64,000 nt of DNA from Talinum fruticosum (Eukaryota > Streptophyta > Magnoliopsida > Caryophyllales > Talinaceae): the NCBI GenBank assembly GCA_021018815.1, contig JAITYX010000041.1, positions 4,464,001 to 4,528,000 of the forward strand. The letters are read 5' to 3'. Position numbers and translations under genes: made by a program. Under the pieces are notes generated by a model. That model saw only the letters and a list, made by a program, of their open reading frames with translations, was not told the DNA's origin and ran no database searches. This document shows positions 58,063 to 64,000 of this stretch, one piece after another (the first letter of the stretch is position 1; each line of letters opens with the position of its first letter).

Positions 58063-58424
58063 GAGAGAAATATTAATTCTACTGTACTAGGTAAAAATAG
58101 AGGTCTTCGGTGACCAAGAAATTATTTGTAATATATGATCTTAAATCACCATACTTACGATAAGCGTGACTAACGTGGGTATATATAGAGACAGAGAATT
58201 AATTCTATTGTACTAAGTAATGTGTCCGGATTTTCTTTGCTCCATATATCATGCAATGCTAGACTAAAAAGCACAGGCATCTCTATCAATACTGTGTCTC
58301 AAAGACTCAAACTACAGGTTTTGTGGTCTATATGTATAACAACTGACATTTTTATTGGTCTAACTTGTACTCCTCCTGTATCGGTAATTTTGCATCTTAA
58401 TAGACTTTTGAAATTTCCTTGATG

Positions 58425-58643
58425 TGATATTATTCCAACATCATACAAAGGAACTTATGTTAATGAAAATACATATCATGGATGATTTACAATTCTTATC
58501 TTCTAGTCTATTTTTTGTAATAGAGTATTAGAGATATTATTGTATATAAAATAATTGTTAATTATTTTTCTCGTATTATCTTCTATATATATAGAATGCC
58601 CGACTGCCATATTGGGTGAGTCATTCCGCCATTATCATTCACA
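58425..58643 (+). repeat. 5' LTR of copia element at right end (start uncertain)
   Basis: The right border is firm: ...CATTCACA is followed at 58644 by the primer-binding site. The left end is a guess at TGTGATATTATTCC. An LTR of about 0.2 kb suits short-LTR copia lineages such as Ale/Retrofit. Confidence 0.5.
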
Positions 58644-58668
58644 TGGTATCGAGCTAAAGGCTCGATTA
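58644..58668 (+). other. Copia primer-binding site
   Basis: TGGTATCGAGCTAAAGGCTCG resembles TGGTATCAGAGCC, complementary to the 3' end of initiator tRNA-Met, the usual primer of copia elements. One A is missing. Confidence 0.7.
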
Positions 58669-58789
58669 AAAATTTTATTGCAACCCTAGCAGCTTGCCTC
58701 TCGTCACAAAAAAAAAAAAAAAAAACATTGTCTGCTACTGTTCACGGCAGCCACAACAACAAACCCTAACCCTAGCTTTCTCTCTCCTC

Positions 58790-60345
58790 CATGACTGCCC
58801 TCCTTCCCGACTCACCGCCGGCCACTTCGCTGCTTCCACCGCCATCGTCCCGGTCGCCGGCTCTGCTCCTCCAGTCGGTGCTTCCCCGTGCACCCTCGCC
58901 GGCGTCTTTACCCTTTTCCTCTCACGCGGTTTCGCCCTGTTTCGGTTTTTCCAAGCGCGGGCTCCGTCGTCCCTGCAGCCTCTTTCTCGGCGTTCGCCTT
59001 CCCGCCGCCGCCGCCTCGCCTCGCCGAACAGTGGGCTCTAGCCGCCTCCTTCGGCGCCTTTCACAGTGCTCCTGTCCGGAGCATGTCGCCTCCAACAGTG
59101 ACTCCCGACTTCCTTGCATCGCCTACGTTTTCCGCCGCCGCCCCTAGCCACGGTCGTCCCCTAGCCACCGCCGATGACTTCGCCGCCGGCTCCCTTGCTC
59201 TACCGCCACGGTGGTGGCTCGCCGCCCCTTCCATCGTCTCTTTGGACGGTAAATATTACTAATTACGTTACGATTATTCTTCGTTTGGTTGGCGATTATT
59301 TATCTTGGCGAGAGCAATTTTCCTCTTTCACTATTATGCATCAAATTAGTGGTATGCTTGATGGTTCTGTTTCTCAACCGTTGTATCACTTAGTGGTTGC
59401 CCTGGCCGTTCAATTGTAAATCCTAATTACTCTTATTGGTTACGAGTTGATCGCTTGTTGCGTGCTTGGATTTTGGCTACTATTTCCCTGAAACTTTGAG
59501 TGAAGTTCGTAGCTTGCCTCGTTCTCTCCAAATTTGGCAACATTTGGAGTCTCGGTTTAACACTTGCTAGTTTAACTTGTGCTCTCGACCTTCAATGCAT
59601 GCTTACTCATGTTTCAATGGGGAAAATCAGTCCATGGATGATTATCTCCGAACCATTAAGAATATAGTTGATTCACTTGCTCGCTATTCAGTCCTCGTTA
59701 TAGACTTAGAACCGATTCGGTTTACTACTCGCTGGGCTCCCTTCCGAGTATCATACCTTTGCCACTGCTCTACTCTCGCTTCCCGGTGTTCACACTTTTG
59801 ATGATCTACGCTCCAAACTTATCTTTTATGAGCAACGGCTTAATTTTTGGCGTGCCCGTGATCCCCCACACATCGGGCATTCGCCTCCCTTCTCTCGACT
59901 ACTTCGCACCAAAGAGTGATTCTTCCAATTCGGGGTGCATCTTCAGTGGTCATCCGGCTCCGGAAAGGAAACTCTAGCCATTACAACAAAGGAAGAGGGG
60001 GTCGGAATAATCGCAATCGGAATCGCAACACCAATCATAACCATCAGCAAGTCTCCCACCGCAACAATTCTTCCGATCGAGGCCTCCCTTAGGAGTGTGC
60101 CTATAGGTACCGCATTTCGTAATTCGGTTGGGTCATTGTCTTGTACTTTTGGTCCTTCTACTTCGTGTACTAACTACTCCCATGCAGGCACTAAGCTGTT
60201 CGAAGGGATATTAGGTTCCTGTCCTAATGTTATTTGCCAAATTTGTCATGCTCCGGGGCATTCTGCGCGACAGTTGCCCCAATCGTTATCAACCTCGTCA
60301 GCAACCCGCACTTCCTGTATTTGCTACTTTCAATCAGGTTGAAAA
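58790..60345 (+). pseudogene. Copia gag remnant
   Basis: A GC-rich leader (58790-59240, Pro/Ser/Ala/Arg codons) leads into VSLDGKYY and GDYLSWREQFSSFTIMHQISGMLDGS (from about 59240). It continues as ILATISPETLSEVRSLPRSLQIWQHLESRF (about 59467-59555), MDDYLRTIKNIVDSL (about 59634) and PGVHTFDDLRSKLIFYEQRL (about 59783-59845). A zinc knuckle CQICHAPGHSAR follows at about 60236, with the last cysteine displaced by a frameshift. This is the UBN2-type gag of copia. Frames change at least five times. Confidence 0.8.
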
Positions 60346-62165
60346 TGGTGAACAACTATGGTATCCTGATTCAAGACGGCTTCTCACATGACGCCCGACT
60401 ATACCTGGCAATCGGGTCATTCGGTTCGGGTTCGGTTCGGGTTAGTTCGGTTCGGGTTAACTTCGGGTCAATCTTGTTCGGGTTCGGTTCGGTTTCGGGT
60501 TCGGGTCAACTTCGGTTCGGGTAAACTTCGGTCGATCTCGTTCGGGTTCGTTCGGTTTCGGTTCGGGTCAATTTCGGTTCGGTTCAACTTCGGGTCAATC
60601 TCGTTCGGGTTCGATTCGGGTTAATTTCGGATCTAGTCGTAATCGGGTCATTTTTGGGTCAAAATCGATTCAAAATTGTACCACTATAGGCACAAAAGTA
60701 CATCCCGAGAGACCCAACAAAAAAAAATGTGGGTTGGGTCACTTTTATTGGGGTTAAATCGATTCGGATCCGATTCGGTTCGGGTCATTTTGGGTTCGGT
60801 TCGGTTTCGGTTCGGGTCATTTTGCATTCGGGTCGGTTTCGGTTCGGGTCATTTCGGTCGGTTCGGTTCGGGTCGGTTCATTTCGGTTTTCGGGTCAAAA
60901 TCGGTTCAATTGTTTCGGATGTCGGTTCGGTTTGGGTTTCGGTCGTTCGGATTGACCCGTTCGGTTCGAGTCGGCTTTGCCGAGTCTACGCCCGACGATG
61001 GTAAGTTATCTTCTAAATCGCTTACTCTGGTCCTATTAAGGTTCGGGTTGGAAATGGAACCTTGTTACCTATTTTTAATGTTGGTGCTTTGTCATTGCAC
61101 ACTACTTCTCGGCCACTTCTTTTAAAACCTGTTTATCATGTGCCTTAACTTCAGTATAACCTCCTATCGATCAAACAAGTTGTGTCGGGATAATAATTGT
61201 CCTGTCACATTTCATGCTGATTATGTTTCGTGAAGGACAACACCTCGTTGATGTTCTTTTGCAGGCCCCAGATGTAGTAAATGTCTATCCCTTACGTCCG
61301 CCCATTGAGACACCACATCTTTCAACTAACTTAGCTCGAGTGAGACCGGCGATACCTGGCATCGGAGACTAGGACATTGTGGAGCTCGAGTTTTTGATTT
61401 ACTTAGGATAAATAAATATGTTAAACTTTTAAATCGTTTTCATGATACTTGTATGACTTGTCGTTTGGCAAAGTCACATACTCTCCCTTTTACATTAGCG
61501 TAACATCGATCTGTTTCCTTCTTGAATTAATACATTTAGATGTTTGGCAATCACCTTGGCTTTCACATAAAGGTTTTCGATATCTTATTGTGTTTGTTGA
61601 TGATTTTACCAGGTTTACCTAGGTTTATCCTATGCGATTGAAATCGAAGTTCTGTTCAATTTTTTGCAATTTTCAGGCTTTAGTTGAAAATCTCTTTAAT
61701 TGCAAAATTAAAATGTTTCATAGTGATGGAGGTAAAGAGTTTGATAACTCTCCTCTCTTTGCTCATTTTCTTCAAAAGGGATTCTTTTTCGAAAATCTTA
61801 TCCCGATACGCAACAATCGGAATAGGGTTACTGAGCATAAGCATCGCCATATTTTGGAAATGACTCGTGCATTTCTAATTGATGCTTCCATGCCTGCTCA
61901 ATTTTGGCTTGATGTCGCTCTTACAGTGACTATACGATCAATCGTTTACGTACACCTGTGGTGCAAAATCGTTCTCCATTTGAGCTTTTATTTGGTCGTC
62001 CACCTGATTATGGTTTTTTAAACCTTTTGGTTGCTCATGTTTTCCAAATTTTGTTGCAAAGGCGTCCAATAAACTCTCTCCGCGTTCTATTCATTGCGTT
62101 TTTCTAGGCTATGCTCCTCATTATAAGGGCTATCGTTGTTTAGATCCCCTAACAGGTCGTGTTTA
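60346..62165 (+). pseudogene. Copia pre-integrase and integrase remnant
   Basis: After WYPDS...ASHMTPD the frame resumes past the hAT-like insert with IKVxVGNGTLLPIFNVGALS (about 61035-61095). Next come the zinc-binding TWHRRLGHCGARVFDLLRINKYV (about 61350-61425) and CMTCRLAKSHTLPF, then VFVDDFTRFT (61587-61620) and FHSDGGKEFDNSPLFAHFLQKG (61720-61785). It continues with VTEHKHRHILEMTRAFLIDASMPAQFW. The aspartate of HSDGG and glutamate of TEHKHR match the D,D35E integrase centre, although the surrounding frame is broken. The C-terminal GYAPHYKGYRCLDPLTGRVYVSKNVRFHE lies at 62108-62190. Confidence 0.85.
60400..60988. mobile_element. hAT-like element made of TTCGG-rich repeats (589 bp)
   Basis: A perfect 8-bp duplication CGCCCGAC flanks it (60392-60399 and 60989-60996). 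The ends TATACCTGGCAA and TTGCCGAGTCTA are imperfect inverted copies (9 of 12). It interrupts the copia pre-integrase at SHMTPD|DGKLSS. The body is a degenerate run of CGGGTTCGGTT and GGTCATTT motifs on one strand. Open frames in it (Gly/Ser/Val/Phe-rich) are not genes. Confidence 0.8.
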
Positions 62166-63514
62166 TGTGAGTAAAAATGTACGATTTCATGAAAACATCT
62201 ATCCTTTTCCTAAACTTGTCTCTAGTTTGTCTCCTAATGCTCCTTTTGTGATAAAGGATATACTCGTCTCACTGCAACTCGTGCCTCGGTTGTCTCGTCT
62301 TCCACCTATTCTTCCGGTTTGGTCTCCCGTACACCTGTTGAGACGACCGGGGCGACCCAATCTTTGGTCCTCCCTTCCATGTTATATGTACCCGCTTCTT
62401 CTGCAGCTGAGGTGTCTCATTCTCTTCCCTTAGCCTCTTCATCCTTGTCGAGTCTCAACTCTAGCCCAATGTCTATGCCCCATCTCTCTCCCGAGCTCGA
62501 ACCTATGTCTGCTCCCTCTCCCTCCGCCCTTGGTATTGTGTCCGCTTCATCCCCTATTGCGCCGGACCCCCGCTTGTACTAGTGATTACGTGCGTCGCTC
62601 GCCGAGTCCTGTTGCCTCTTCGAGTGTCCTTATGTCTCTGTCCACCAATGTTCACCCTATGCGGACTCGGTCCAAGTCCGGCATTGCCAAACCTAGGCTT
62701 CTCCTGTCTCTCGGTGTTGGTCTTGCTGAAGTTGAACCTACATGTTTTTCACAAGCTTCTCGACATTCCAAATGGAAGGAAGCCATGGCCGAGGAGTCTA
62801 ATGCTTTGATTGCCAATAACACATGGGATTTGGGTCCATCTCAACCGGAGCTTAATTTGGTTGGCAGTAAATGGGTTTACAAGATTAAATATCGATTTGA
62901 TGGTATCGTGGAGAGGTACAAAGCTCGACTTGTAGCACAAGGGTTTCACCAACAACCAGGTATTGACTACCATGAGACTTTCAACCCCGTTGTTAAGCCT
63001 CGCTACTATTCGTCTAGTTTTGACTCTTCGTCGTTTCCTTTCATTGGCCCATTCGCCAGCTTGATGTCAAGAATGCCTTTTTACATGGCCATCTCACCGA
63101 GACAGCTTCATATGAAACAACCTCCTGGGTTTGTTCATCCTGATTTCCTTACCCATTTTTGTCGCCTTAAGAAGGCGCTCTATGGCTTGAAACAGGCTCC
63201 TCGTGCCTGGTTTCATCACTTTAGCAGACTTCCTTCGTCTCATGGTTTTGTATGTAGCAATGCCGACACCTCCATATTTGTTCTTCGAACTAGCAATCAT
63301 GTCCTTATTCTCCTTCTTTACGTGGATGACATTATTTTGACTGGTAGTTCATCCACCTTACTGCAGTCTTTTATTGATTCCCTTGCCGGTCAGTTTGCCA
63401 TGAAAGATCTTGGAAACCTGAGTTATTTTCTTGGCATTCGAGTGGTTCGATCTCCTTCTGGATTATTTTTGACACAAGCAGAAATATGTTTTAGATCTCT
63501 TACATAAATTTCAG
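62166..63514 (+). pseudogene. Copia reverse transcriptase remnant
   Basis: A Ser/Pro-rich linker (62190-62640) leads to WKEAMAEESNALIANNTWDL (62773) and KWVYKIKYRFDGIVERYKARLVAQGF. It continues with GIDYHETFNPVVKP, PPGFVHP, LKKALYGLKQAPRAWFHHF and LLLYVDDIILTGSS (catalytic YVDD near 63320). After these come MKDLGNLSYFLGI and LFLTQAE. The frame stays open from 62530 to 63507 only because compensating indels cancel out around 63000-63110, where the expected IRQLDVKNAFLHG is out of frame. RNase H is missing because LTR X begins at 63515. Confidence 0.88.
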
Positions 63515-64000
63515 TCGAAGGTTTGCTCGGGAGAGTCCGAGTCACCCTAGAGGGGGTGAATAGGGTGATGAAAAATCCTTTGCGAAAACACACACTTTTG
63601 ACGGAGAAGAGGCAAAGACAGATTCCGAGTCTAAGCAAGGGTCAGAAAATATTGGACTCGGAATGCAATGAATCGAGTAAACACGTTCAGCAGGGTCGTC
63701 CGAGTCTAGAATGAACTCGGAAATAGAACATAGAGATTTTACGTGGAAACCCTCCCGGGGCAGAAAACCACGGCCCGTGTCAATCCAGACACGAAGTCAA
63801 ATCCACTATTTTGAGTCCACAAAATACCGTGAACTTGATGGAACCCGAGTTGCTCCCTTAGACAACTCTATACAGATTTTCCTAGACTCGAAGTTACCTT
63901 ATCCGATCTAGTACTTCCTAGCTGAGATAACCCTTACAGACTAGGGACAACTAAGCCGAGTTAACCTTTACAGCTTAGTCAAGGGACCTTACAAAGAATG
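63515..64000. repeat. LTR X copy running off the window
   Basis: CGAAGGTTTGCTCGGGAGAG, CACCCTAGAGGGGGTGAATAGGGTGATGA, CCCTCCCGGGGC and CTAGACTCGAAGTT follow in the same order as at 2947-3370. It starts directly after copia RT codons for LDLLHKFQ. Small frames here are not genes. Confidence 0.7.

Noticed and set aside
60388..61125. Gly/Ser/Val/Phe-rich open frames
   Set aside because: They are translations of TTCGGG repeats in the hAT-like insertion and change with each repeat unit.

Overview
The window looks like repeat-rich nuclear DNA of a flowering plant. The evidence is AT-rich sequence, antisense and nested Ty1/copia and Ty3/gypsy-type LTR retrotransposons, three or four CACTA DNA transposons, hAT-like and PIF/Harbinger-like foldback elements, and one recognisable host gene with a spliceosomal intron. 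That gene is a CYP74-family cytochrome P450, closest in my reading to fatty acid hydroperoxide lyase. I see no bacterial-type gene, tRNA or CRISPR array. Almost all open frames in the window are remnants of transposon proteins or chance frames in LTRs.

Layout. 1-2790 is a decayed plus-strand copia element (gag, pre-integrase, integrase). About 172 bp of the plastid 16S rRNA gene (1934-2105) sits inside its integrase region. 2791-4384 is one LTR family, called 'LTR X' here (TGAAG...CTTCA). 4385-8100 is a minus-strand copia body (ORF3-like tail, RNase H, RT, integrase). 8150-9860 holds a gypsy LTR end with a primer-binding site, a LINE zf-RVT scrap and another LTR X end. 10380-22090 is an ORF3-like minus-strand copia tail split by an essentially complete 10.4-kb LTR element (10978-21406, perfect AGGAG target duplication). 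That element carries only a gag remnant and is itself interrupted by a 2.8-kb gypsy-like LTR (15051-17858). 22700-25038 is more minus-strand copia pol, interrupted by a 1.44-kb foldback element with a TTA duplication.

25039-35485 is a minus-strand CACTA element (Ulp1-protease-like and TNPA-like exons). A second, plus-strand CACTA element (26450-32837, degenerate TNP2 transposase with DUF4218/DUF4216-type domains) lies inside it. 35751-37762 is a solo LTR of the 10.4-kb family. 39293-39938 is a hAT-like MITE. 39998-45899 is a third CACTA element, with a truncated TNP2, a TNPA-like gene and a 25-bp minisatellite. 45900-48141 has no gene that I can see. 48142-51475 is a second gypsy-like solo LTR.

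52070-57987 (minus) is the hydroperoxide lyase-like gene: two exons, a 4.47-kb intron, and one single-base frameshift just before the heme-binding region. Immediately upstream of it, 58425-63514 is a plus-strand copia element of another lineage. A 589-bp hAT-like element made of TTCGG-rich repeats (perfect 8-bp target duplication) sits in its pre-integrase region. At 63515 its reverse transcriptase is cut by a further copy of LTR X, which runs off the window.

The transposons form a stack of insertions, several with readable target-site duplications, so their relative order of arrival can be partly reconstructed. No new defence or biosynthetic system is evident. The most unusual items are the plastid 16S fragment inside a retrotransposon, the gag-only LTR element with repeat arrays at both internal ends, the foldback DNA element, the CACTA-in-CACTA nest with a long hairpin, and the frameshifted hydroperoxide lyase gene.
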